From the NCBI GenBank assembly GCA_002340405.1, contig DDLZ01000012.1, positions 3,939 to 9,232 of the forward strand: DNA of 5,294 nt, read 5' to 3'. The notes beneath the pieces are model-generated. The model was not told the DNA's origin, ran no database searches, and saw only the letters and a program-made list of their open reading frames with translations. Of this stretch, positions 1-5,294 are shown piece by piece. The stretch's first letter is position 1; each line of letters begins with the position of its first letter. This stretch comes from Bacteroidales bacterium UBA2559 (GTDB lineage Bacteria; Bacteroidota; Bacteroidia; Bacteroidales; Bacteroidaceae). The position numbers and the translations under genes are program-made.

Positions 1-322
1 GGGCATCGGAGGCTCTTTTAGCGCCATCGGAAACCCTGTCGGAGACGCTGCCGTGAACGTTGCCGCGGTTGGAAGCGGAGGCGGTTTCGGGTGCAGATTC
101 CACCCCACTGCACTCTTTTAGGAGCAGTTCCGATGCCAGGAATCCCACTTTGCTCAGGGTATCCATCTTGAAGAACTTAGGCCAATCGCCCACATGGGCG
201 CGGTAGAGTTCGGTCAGCATGGCACCCCCTTTCGACTCATGCTCCAGCAGACGGCCGTTCACCGAAACAAACGTGTCGGTTATAATCGTATAGTCAAGCC
301 TGCTCTTTTCCATAGATGTCAT
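1..322 (-). CDS. Ketosynthase-like short protein (possible chain-length-factor type), partial: C-terminus off left edge
   Basis: The first 107 codons of a gene that runs off the left edge. The start ATG (320-322) shares an ATGA with the stop of the upstream ketosynthase; a second in-frame ATG lies three codons later at 311-313. The product begins MTSMEKSRLDYTIITDTF, and residues 43-70 carry a recognisable block (HVGDWPKFFKMDTLSK, then VGFLASELLLKE). As I recall it, this block is typical of short beta-ketoacyl-synthase N-terminal-like proteins found next to ketosynthases in aryl polyene clusters. In enterobacterial clusters such a protein (ApeC) pairs with the active ketosynthase (ApeO) in the role of a chain-length factor; that role here is inference. 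Residues 71-107 are rich in Ser and Ala (14 of 37) and look like a disordered linker. No catalytic Cys or His motif is visible in the part present. Confidence 0.7.
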   Translation of the reverse strand, partial: MTSMEKSRLDYTIITDTFVSVNGRLLEHESKGGAMLTELYRAHVGDWPKFFKMDTLSKVGFLASELLLKECSGVESAPETASASNRGNVHGSVSDRVSDGAKRASDA

Positions 323-1470
323 GATTTACGGTATCTGTATAAAAGAGCGGCATTGCATCCGGCGAAGCCCGAAAGCAGCTTAATAAAACTATTTCCATTA
401 GTCAGGCGGTTTTCCGAACTCACATTTACAGGATATGTTACGCCCGGAACCGAATAACCGCGTGTGGCAAGCACCGTATTGTCTCTAACCGCATACATTG
501 AGATTATGCTCTCCAATATTCCGGCAGCGCCCATAGTATGTCCGTAATATCCTTTAAGTCCTGTGACCGGCACGTCAATCAGGCCGGCACGGTATATGGC
601 TATGGCCTCCATCTCGTCATTAAACGAAGTAGCGGTTCCATGCACATTGATGAATGCCAGCTCCTCTTTGCGGCACTGTTTCAGCGTATATTCAAGAGCC
701 AGACAGCTCCCCTCGCCCGTTCTGGAAGGTCCCGATATATGGTTGGCATCGTTCCTTACGGCTCCGCATTCGAGCGTCCATCCGGCAGTCGGGGCAATGT
801 CCGATGCCTGCAATACGACAGCGGCGGCACATTCGCCCAGATTAAGCCCCTTGCGCTCTTTGTCAAAAGGACGGCAGGGAGTGTCGGTCAGAGCCTTTAA
901 CGATAGGAATCCCGATATTATGAAAGGCGACTGCTCATCGGCCCCCACCACCACGGCGCAGTCGTAACGGCCGCTGCGAATGGCGCGCATAGCCTCAATC
1001 TGGGCACACAGGCCCGAAATACAGGCATTGCAGACCGTTATGGGAGTGTTTGGGTTGCCGAAAAATTCTGCCACAAGTGCGGCCGATTTGCCAAGCAGCA
1101 CCCTCTCTTCAGGGAAATCGTCATTACCGGCATCGAGAAGCGACACGTTGCCCTTAGTGGTGGATATAACAAACAGCACCCTGTTTGATGAAGCCTCTAT
1201 TCCCGACTCTCTTACGGCTTGCAGGCTGCTGACAAGCAGCATCTTCTCAAAGAATGTGTAATCCTTGCAGGGTATTCCGAGCTCACGGCAGAGAGCATCG
1301 ATTACTGCACGGTCTATGCGTGACAGCATGAAGGGGGTACTCACGTTACCCATCGTCTCATACCGCAACAGTTTGCTGCGTCCGGCCTTGACATTACGGT
1401 AATTCTCCGCCGATGTCAGACCGAGCGGCGAAACCACACTGTCGGCTATGCAACGTATCACTCTGTCCAT
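319..1470 (-). CDS. Beta-ketoacyl-ACP synthase (FabF/KAS II-like condensing enzyme)
   Basis: A 383-residue thiolase-fold condensing enzyme of near usual FabF length. It would extend the polyene chain by decarboxylative condensation of malonyl-ACP with an acyl-ACP in the cytoplasm. The active-site set is complete: Cys150 in NACISG, His277 in INVHGTATS, and Lys306 with His311 in GLKGYYGHTMGAAG, so it should be catalytic rather than a dead chain-length subunit. The C-terminal glycine loop is GFAGCNAALL rather than the common GFGGTNA, a sign of a divergent subfamily. I chose ATG at 1470 (MDRVIRC) over an in-frame GTG at 1482 because GAGGAG lies 11 bp upstream and the family start strand begins right there. 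It overlaps the thioesterase gene by 13 bp and the next gene by 4 bp (ATGA), which implies coupled translation and possibly a complex with that next ketosynthase-like protein. Confidence 0.93.
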   Translation of the reverse strand: MDRVIRCIADSVVSPLGLTSAENYRNVKAGRSKLLRYETMGNVSTPFMLSRIDRAVIDALCRELGIPCKDYTFFEKMLLVSSLQAVRESGIEASSNRVLFVISTTKGNVSLLDAGNDDFPEERVLLGKSAALVAEFFGNPNTPITVCNACISGLCAQIEAMRAIRSGRYDCAVVVGADEQSPFIISGFLSLKALTDTPCRPFDKERKGLNLGECAAAVVLQASDIAPTAGWTLECGAVRNDANHISGPSRTGEGSCLALEYTLKQCRKEELAFINVHGTATSFNDEMEAIAIYRAGLIDVPVTGLKGYYGHTMGAAGILESIISMYAVRDNTVLATRGYSVPGVTYPVNVSSENRLTNGNSFIKLLSGFAGCNAALLYRYRKS

Positions 1471-1898
1471 TTTTGCTTCCACTCCTCGTAAAATTCAGGA
1501 TTAGCCCAGACAAGCTGATACTGCATATCCATAAAAACCTGTACCGAATGGCCGGTAGCCAGAATATCGCCCGAAACCGTATCTCTTATCTCATAATCAA
1601 AGACAATCTTAGCCGAATCGGTATGTCGGTAAACGATTGTTATTTCCGGTCTCATGCCGTATTTTATAGGCCTCTTGTAGTTGAACGACAGCTCCACAAG
1701 CGGGGCGTAATAACCGTTACCGAATATGTCGAAATAGCCCAGTCCGTACCGCTTCCCGAATGCCTCGCGGGCATCCTCAAAATAGAGCGAATATGAACCG
1801 TGCCACACTATGTTCATGGAGTCCACCTCGCTGAACCTGACGCTGAAAGGTATAGTCTCTTTAAGTTCCTTCACAATTCTACTGTTTTTGGGCCTCAT
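1458..1898 (-). CDS. Acyl-CoA/acyl-ACP thioesterase, 4-HBT (YbgC/FadM-like) hotdog family
   Basis: A 146-residue single hotdog-fold protein, the usual size for 4-hydroxybenzoyl-CoA thioesterase-like enzymes, which hydrolyse acyl thioesters in the cytoplasm. The N-terminal signature VRFSEVDSMNIVWHGSY (residues 20-36) is followed by LYFEDAREA; Asp26 aligns with the catalytic Asp of the family and His33-Gly34 sit in the expected helix start. In a type II polyene cluster it could release the finished chain or clear stalled acyl groups from the carrier protein; which of these is unknown. ATG at 1898 is preferred. An upstream TTG at 1907 has no visible ribosome site, and a GTG at 1874 would give a shorter protein starting just after the dehydratase stop. 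With the ATG the gene overlaps the dehydratase by 20 bp and the ketosynthase by 13 bp. Confidence 0.88.
   Translation of the reverse strand: MRPKNSRIVKELKETIPFSVRFSEVDSMNIVWHGSYSLYFEDAREAFGKRYGLGYFDIFGNGYYAPLVELSFNYKRPIKYGMRPEITIVYRHTDSAKIVFDYEIRDTVSGDILATGHSVQVFMDMQYQLVWANPEFYEEWKQKWTE
1482..1487 (-). promoter_or_regulatory. Likely ribosome binding site for the 319-1470 ketosynthase
   Basis: GAGGAG on the minus strand, 11 bp before the ATG at 1470 and inside the end of the thioesterase gene. It favours that ATG over the in-frame GTG at 1482, which this motif would overlap. The spacing is slightly long, so support is moderate. Confidence 0.4.
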
Positions 1899-2319
1899 CG
1901 TTACCAAGAGCTATCTTTAGATCCGTTTCGGCTATCGTTTCATTTTCCACGCTGACAACGGCATGCACCAGAGTTATGTTAAACACCTCCTGAAGCACGG
2001 TTATCCGGGTAACAAGTGTATCGCCTGTTGCAGGCCGGCGCCTGATCTGCATATTGCTTATCGCCCCGATAAATCCCACGCGCACGGGCTTTCCCGACGA
2101 TATACTGATGTATCCCAGGCGTGCAGCGCATGTCTGAGCAATATTCTCACATATCCCGGCCGTTGACAGATATCCGCCGTCATTGAATATATTATCCTCT
2201 CTGACCTTAAAAGCCGTCTTTGTAACCTTATGGTCGGAATACTCCAGACGATCCACCATCACAAAGGGCGGTCTCTGCGGCAACAGTTCCCTAACGTCTA
2301 TCTTTTCAAATTCATTCAT
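1879..2319 (-). CDS. Hotdog-fold 3-hydroxyacyl-ACP dehydratase (ApeP/FabZ-like)
   Basis: A 146-residue dehydratase-like protein expected to remove water from 3-hydroxyacyl-ACP and so make each conjugated double bond. It opens with LLPQRPPFVMVDRL (residues 12-25), related to the FabZ stretch LPHRYPFLLVDR, and has the central helix motif ENIAQTCAARLGY (59-70-odd) in which Glu59 matches the acidic residue of FabZ ExxAQ. The FabZ GHFPG loop with its His is absent, replaced by NIFNDGGYLSTAG, and the His of LPHR is Gln15. This places it in the divergent ApeP-like group, not housekeeping FabZ. The reading frame is open upstream to 2412, but that part is antisense-like arginine/leucine-rich sequence inside the acyltransferase gene; ATG at 2319 has GGAAGAG 5 bp upstream and starts exactly at the family N-terminus. 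It overlaps the acyltransferase stop by 8 bp. Confidence 0.87.
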   Translation of the reverse strand: MNEFEKIDVRELLPQRPPFVMVDRLEYSDHKVTKTAFKVREDNIFNDGGYLSTAGICENIAQTCAARLGYISISSGKPVRVGFIGAISNMQIRRRPATGDTLVTRITVLQEVFNITLVHAVVSVENETIAETDLKIALGNDEAQKQ

Positions 2320-3217
2320 CGGCACTCTTCCAGAAATCATAATAGTTGAACCACTGTGCAGGATAACGGCGTACCGTCTCCTCAAGCAACAGGGCAAACC
2401 GGCAAGCCACATCGTGAATCCGGGCCTTCGAAGAGAGCGACATGTCGCTCTCTATCTTTCTGACATAGACCGAATAGACGCCGCGACGGCCGCGCATGGA
2501 GAATACGGCAAGCAGGGGAACATTCTTACGTACTGCCAGAGTGAATGGTCCCATCGGGAATCTGGCATCCTGACCGAAAAACGGACAGACCAAAAACTTT
2601 TCCGAACCAAGCATACGGTCGCCCGTCATGCTTATTATCTCGCCGCGGTCAAGAGCCGCATTCATCCTGAAAACATGCGACATAGCAGTGTCAACCTCAA
2701 TCAGTTCCACATTCTGCCGGTCAAGCATCCTGCGCCGGAAATCCATCATCACATCCGATTCGCCTCCGTAAAAAAGTCCGTTGATCTTCTTCTTGTCCGA
2801 TGTCAGACTATAACCCACCAACTCGTAATTTCCGATGTGCGAACTGAGCTGTACGAATCCGCTCCCGCCATTCATCATCTCCGTGAAAAGCTCTTCACCG
2901 TCTATCTCAAACCTGAACTTCTTGCCTGCAAAAGCGGCATAACGGTCCACAATGACCTGTCCGAACCGGAAATGGTTAGCATAAACCATACAGAAAGACT
3001 TCAAGGGTCCGTATTTGAACCTGTCACGGAAAAAACCGTAGATAGTCCTGTAACCCTGACGGTTAAAAAGCATATAGAAGGGAACAATGAAGGCCATCAA
3101 AAAATAGATGGCTCTGCGGTCAACAACCTTCATCAGCGCCACAAGCGAACGGATCATCCAGGGCAGACCGTCGGTCCTACCCTTCCATTCTACAGGTTTT
3201 TCAATCTCAACGGCCAA
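2312..3217 (-). CDS. LpxL/HtrB-like lysophospholipid / lipid A-type acyltransferase
   Basis: A 301-residue member of the bacterial lipid A acyltransferase family (PF03279-like), about the usual length of LpxL/LpxM. Residues 36-51 form an N-terminal hydrophobic segment (IYFLMAFIVPFYMLF) that would anchor it on the cytoplasmic face of the inner membrane. The catalytic HX4E motif is SSHIGNYE with His127 and Glu132; a second block, SMTGDRMLG (196-204), and the closing RRYPAQWFNYYDFW are also typical. In this context it is more likely to transfer the polyene acyl chain from the carrier protein to a lipid or sugar head group than to act on lipid A; that is inference. The start is a TTG at 3217, overlapping the carrier protein gene by 11 bp. 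No in-frame ATG exists before residue 21, which would cut off the conserved WKGRT stretch; an ATT at 3205 is the only other option. Confidence 0.88.
   Translation of the reverse strand: MAVEIEKPVEWKGRTDGLPWMIRSLVALMKVVDRRAIYFLMAFIVPFYMLFNRQGYRTIYGFFRDRFKYGPLKSFCMVYANHFRFGQVIVDRYAAFAGKKFRFEIDGEELFTEMMNGGSGFVQLSSHIGNYELVGYSLTSDKKKINGLFYGGESDVMMDFRRRMLDRQNVELIEVDTAMSHVFRMNAALDRGEIISMTGDRMLGSEKFLVCPFFGQDARFPMGPFTLAVRKNVPLLAVFSMRGRRGVYSVYVRKIESDMSLSSKARIHDVACRFALLLEETVRRYPAQWFNYYDFWKSADE
2325..2331 (-). promoter_or_regulatory. Ribosome binding site deciding the dehydratase start
   Basis: GGAAGAG on the minus strand, 5 bp before the ATG at 2319 and inside the last codons of the acyltransferase. 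It supports the short form of the dehydratase over the longer frame that stays open to 2412. Confidence 0.5.
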
Positions 3218-3452
3218 GTTTCGTCTCTATATAGTCACAGAATTTACTGAAAGTGTCCACGCCGGCCATCTCCTCACCCTTTATCTTCACTCCAAAGGTC
3301 TTCTCCACAATGACAACTATGTCAATGAAGTCAAGGCTGTCTATTCCGAGATCCTTCATCAAAAGGGCATCGGGATTGATCTTCTCTTCATCTATCTCAA
3401 GGTCTTCAATCATAAATTTGCGGACCTTGGCTTCAATTTCGCTTCTTTCCAT
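3207..3452 (-). CDS. Acyl carrier protein
   Basis: An 81-residue acidic, helical carrier protein of standard size. Ser39 in DLGIDSLDFIDIVV is the site for the 4'-phosphopantetheine arm, and the acidic helix II after it is the usual docking face for partner enzymes. It would carry the growing polyene through the ketosynthase, dehydratase, thioesterase and acyltransferase encoded around it. ATG at 3452 starts a clean family N-terminus (MERSEIEAKVRKFMIEDLEI) and follows a 24-bp AT-rich spacer after the methyltransferase stop. Its stop lies inside the acyltransferase start region (11-bp overlap). Being embedded in the cluster, it is a dedicated carrier protein and not the housekeeping AcpP, which normally sits by fabF. 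Confidence 0.95.
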   Translation of the reverse strand: MERSEIEAKVRKFMIEDLEIDEEKINPDALLMKDLGIDSLDFIDIVVIVEKTFGVKIKGEEMAGVDTFSKFCDYIETKLGR

Positions 3453-3476
3453 ATTATTTAATTTCTTGTTTAATTC

Positions 3477-4577
3477 TTATTTTAGCGAGCAGACCATAAT
3501 GCTGTGTCCCTGACCCAGTCCGTCATGGATTCGGTCCCCCTTCATACCCGCCTTTTCAACCAGCCGCTCCATAGCCTCCGAATGGTACATTTTACTGTTT
3601 CCGTTGGCAATGGCCGTGAAATAGAGACTGGTCATGGTCAGGCAGAGGGCGGCCGTTTCAAACCGCTGACGGTCCCAGAAAGTCTCCATAATATAGAGAT
3701 TTGTCTCTCTGTCCATAGCCTTGGCGGCACGGGAGAGTATGCTTACAATCTCATCCTCGGAAAAACAGTCCAGAAATTGGCTCATCCAGATTGCGTCAAA
3801 ATGACGGCCTGCAGGAAATTGCGCATCGGGATCCAGCAGGTTGATACCGTAACCTTCTATGCGGTCTGCCCCCTTCTTGCCGGCAGTCTGGCTGCGCATC
3901 ATCTCCAGTTGTTGCGGAAGGTCCATGATGGTAACCTTCACCTTATCGTCGTACTCCACGCAACGCAGCGCCCATCGGCCCGTATTGCCGCCTACATCGA
4001 CAAGCGTCTCAACCCGTCGCCCGTCAAATACTATCTTAAGAGCCTCGGCGAAAGAGTAGTCAGAATAGAAATGGTCAAATCCGAACCAGCTTTTCTTTAC
4101 CTGTTCAGGAAGCTGTGACAGGCCCTCATATACGGTAGCCCAACTGCCGAAATGCTCCAGACCGGCAGGACGGCCTTCTAGCAGCGACTCCTCCAGCCGG
4201 AACAGGCCTATATAGTTCACATCGTGGTTGAAATCAATGTTTACGCGGGTAATGGGATTGGTAAGCAGGAACCAGCCGGTCTTGGAAAGACTGAAACGTT
4301 CCGTTTCGGGGTCAACCAGAACAGTGCCTATGGAGAGCGATGCTTCGGTCAAAACCTTGACCGCATAGAGCGAGAGTTTGGTGGAGTCGGCAATCTGCTG
4401 CTGCGTAAGACCTTCAGGATTGTCGCGCAGAAGGTCCAGTATCCCAAATTTTATCATCAGACGCGATACCTGGAACACCACCGGGCCCCAGGCTATAAAT
4501 TCAGCTAGACGCTGAGCGTCAGGTGCGCTGAACTGCTCCTTTGTATAAGCTTCCTTTAAAGCCAGTGAAAGATTCAT
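3477..4577 (-). CDS. SAM-dependent O-methyltransferase (plant/actinomycete OMT-like fold)
   Basis: A 366-residue class I methyltransferase with an N-terminal winged-helix dimerisation domain (about 30-105, with GLTQQQIADSTKLSLYAVK) and a C-terminal Rossmann domain. The SAM loop is LVDVGGNTG (192-200) and the ribose-contacting acidic end of strand 2 is Asp219 in IMDLP. In aryl polyene and flexirubin clusters such enzymes are thought to methylate the aromatic head group; ring O- versus C-methylation cannot be told from sequence. The stretch MSQFLDCFSEDE (265-276) aligns with the LHDWSDED motif of O-methyltransferases, which puts Asp270 where the catalytic His usually sits. ATG at 4577 has AAGGA 8 bp upstream, the best ribosome site in the window. 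The gene follows the repeat-filled spacer and precedes the carrier protein gene by 24 bp. Confidence 0.88.
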   Translation of the reverse strand: MNLSLALKEAYTKEQFSAPDAQRLAEFIAWGPVVFQVSRLMIKFGILDLLRDNPEGLTQQQIADSTKLSLYAVKVLTEASLSIGTVLVDPETERFSLSKTGWFLLTNPITRVNIDFNHDVNYIGLFRLEESLLEGRPAGLEHFGSWATVYEGLSQLPEQVKKSWFGFDHFYSDYSFAEALKIVFDGRRVETLVDVGGNTGRWALRCVEYDDKVKVTIMDLPQQLEMMRSQTAGKKGADRIEGYGINLLDPDAQFPAGRHFDAIWMSQFLDCFSEDEIVSILSRAAKAMDRETNLYIMETFWDRQRFETAALCLTMTSLYFTAIANGNSKMYHSEAMERLVEKAGMKGDRIHDGLGQGHSIMVCSLK

Positions 4578-4709
4578 GTCTTAATTCCTTGTTAAAAGAG
4601 TTTTATACTCTCCCCTGTTAAGGTGTTTATATTTCCCTTAACAAAAAGGGTCTTATATTAATTCTAAAAAGAGTCTTTTTCTCCTTAGTTAAAGGTTTAT
4701 ATTTTCCTC
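4575..4709 (-). repeat. Degenerate 23-26 bp tandem repeat filling the ketosynthase-methyltransferase spacer
   Basis: Read on the minus strand, the spacer divides end to end into five related units at 4686-4709, 4663-4685, 4639-4662, 4616-4638 and 4590-4615, plus a partial sixth at 4575-4589 that includes the methyltransferase start. Each begins with a purine stretch like AGGRRAATATAA, followed by A-rich sequence and a C, and ends near CTTTTAACA. The unit at 4663-4685 fits least well. The first unit covers the last codons and TAA stop of the ketosynthase. No clear Bacteroidota promoter (TTTG ... TAnnTTTG) is seen in it, so the operon may read straight through. Units contain weak hairpins (4597-4611 and 4635-4650), five-bp stems only. 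Confidence 0.55.
4586..4590 (-). promoter_or_regulatory. Ribosome binding site of the methyltransferase
   Basis: AAGGA on the minus strand with 8 bp to the ATG at 4577, a canonical arrangement. It is the clearest Shine-Dalgarno site in the window and lies at the edge of the last tandem-repeat unit. Confidence 0.6.
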
Positions 4710-5294
4710 AATAAAAGGGCGCTGTTTGTACCGCCGAATCCGAATGAGTTGGAAAGCACGGTCCTGATTTCCGTCTGCCTGGTTTCGGCGACTATATTCA
4801 GTTTGGCGGAATATTCGTCAGGATTATCAAAATTGATGTTGGGGGCCACAAATCCGTTGTTCATCATAAGCGTGGAATAGACAACCTCGCTTGCGCCCGC
4901 CATCCAGCACTCGTGTCCGGTCATGGACTTGGTGGAACTTATCATGGCTCTGCGTCCTTCAAACAGACGTGCCAAAGCTATGGCCTCGCACATATCGCCC
5001 TGCGGGGTTGATGTGGCATGTGCGTTGATATAATCTATCTCATCGGGAGAGATGCCCGAACCTTCAAACGCACGTATCATGGCCAGACCCGAGGCATCGG
5101 CACTGGGCTGCGAAATGCCGCCCGTACCGTTCGAGGAGAATCCGTAACCCAGTATCTCGGCCAGAATCGGAGCGCCGCGCCTGACGGCATGGTCATAATC
5201 CTCAAGCACAAGGGCAGCCGCGCCGCCGCTCGGCACAAGGCCGTCACGGTAACGGTCAAACGGACGCGAAGCCCTGTGAGGCTCATCCATCCTG
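4697..5294 (-). CDS. Beta-ketoacyl-ACP synthase (FabF-like), partial: N-terminal half off right edge
   Basis: The last 198 or so codons of a FabF-type condensing enzyme that enters from the right edge; the frame is open through 5293 with an Arg codon before the first visible Met, so that Met is internal. Seen in order are SRPFDRYRDGLVPSGGAAALVLED (split here by function: entry loop and strand), the first catalytic His in INAHATSTPQGD, Lys and the second His in STKSMTGHECWMAGASE, and the closing loop SNSFGFGGTNSALLL. These are canonical, unlike the divergent closing loop of the other ketosynthase in the window. The active-site Cys would lie beyond the edge, so activity cannot be confirmed. It is the most upstream visible gene of the operon and would take part in polyene chain extension or starter condensation. 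Confidence 0.92.
   Translation of the reverse strand, partial: RMDEPHRASRPFDRYRDGLVPSGGAAALVLEDYDHAVRRGAPILAEILGYGFSSNGTGGISQPSADASGLAMIRAFEGSGISPDEIDYINAHATSTPQGDMCEAIALARLFEGRRAMISSTKSMTGHECWMAGASEVVYSTLMMNNGFVAPNINFDNPDEYSAKLNIVAETRQTEIRTVLSNSFGFGGTNSALLLRKI

Noticed and set aside
2320..2412. N-terminal extension of the dehydratase
   Set aside because: The 31 extra residues come from another frame of the acyltransferase 3' end, do not resemble any hotdog protein, and the ATG at 2319 has its own ribosome site.
2183..3250. A 355-codon open frame on the plus strand
   Set aside because: It lies antisense to the acyltransferase and dehydratase, whose motifs are unmistakable. Its translation shows no family features, has a His/Arg/Ser-rich antisense composition and no ribosome site.
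3504..4118. A 204-codon open frame on the plus strand
   Set aside because: Antisense to the methyltransferase with its intact SAM motif; no recognisable domain.
4635..4650. Rho-independent terminator between ketosynthase and methyltransferase
   Set aside because: The CCCTT/AAGGG stem is only 5 bp with a 6-base loop and is not followed by a T run on the minus strand; the genes on both sides belong to one pathway.
4578..4696. Internal promoter of the Bacteroidota type
   Set aside because: No TAnnTTTG element with a TTTG about 20 bp upstream could be found on the minus strand of the spacer.
4590..4709. CRISPR array or integron-like repeat
   Set aside because: Units are adjoining, degenerate and without unique spacers, and no cas or integrase gene is present.
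5077..5286. A 69-codon minus-strand open frame overlapping the right-edge ketosynthase
   Set aside because: Out-of-frame shadow of the ketosynthase, which shows the catalytic His motifs in its own frame.

Overview
The window is a tightly packed, single-strand (all minus) run of eight genes that reads as the middle of an aryl polyene / flexirubin-type pigment biosynthesis cluster. The proteins resemble those of Bacteroidota, probably Bacteroidales. This rests on the family make-up of the genes, the small use of strong Shine-Dalgarno sites, AT-rich spacers between roughly 50% GC genes, and sequence style (for example the LLPQRPPFVMVDRL start of the dehydratase). The assignment to a taxon is inference; no rRNA or other marker is present.

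In transcription order (right to left) the layout is: the C-terminal part of a FabF-type ketosynthase entering from the right edge (4697 to beyond 5294); a 119-bp AT-rich spacer made of degenerate 23-26 bp tandem units; a SAM-dependent O-methyltransferase (3477-4577); an acyl carrier protein (3207-3452); an LpxL/HtrB-like acyltransferase (2312-3217); a hotdog-fold 3-hydroxyacyl-ACP dehydratase (1879-2319); a 4-HBT-type acyl thioesterase (1458-1898); a second ketosynthase (319-1470); and the first 107 codons of a short ketosynthase-like protein, possibly a chain-length-factor-type partner, leaving at the left edge (1-322). From the acyl carrier protein to the left edge every gene overlaps the next by 4-20 bp, so this is almost certainly one translationally coupled operon.

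Together the genes supply most of a dissociated type II polyketide/fatty-acid-like machine: a carrier protein, two condensing enzymes plus a ketosynthase-like partner, a dehydratase, a thioesterase, an aryl-ring methyltransferase, and a membrane acyltransferase that could attach the product to a lipid. No enoyl reductase is seen, as expected for a product that keeps its double bonds. The ketoreductase, the aryl starter enzymes (ammonia lyase, ligase) and the export proteins would have to lie outside the window.

The system class is known, so the window is not a wholly new pathway. The points worth a second look are the tandem-repeat spacer, the replaced catalytic-position residues in the methyltransferase and dehydratase, the Ser/Ala-rich insertion in the short ketosynthase-like protein, and the non-ATG start of the acyltransferase.
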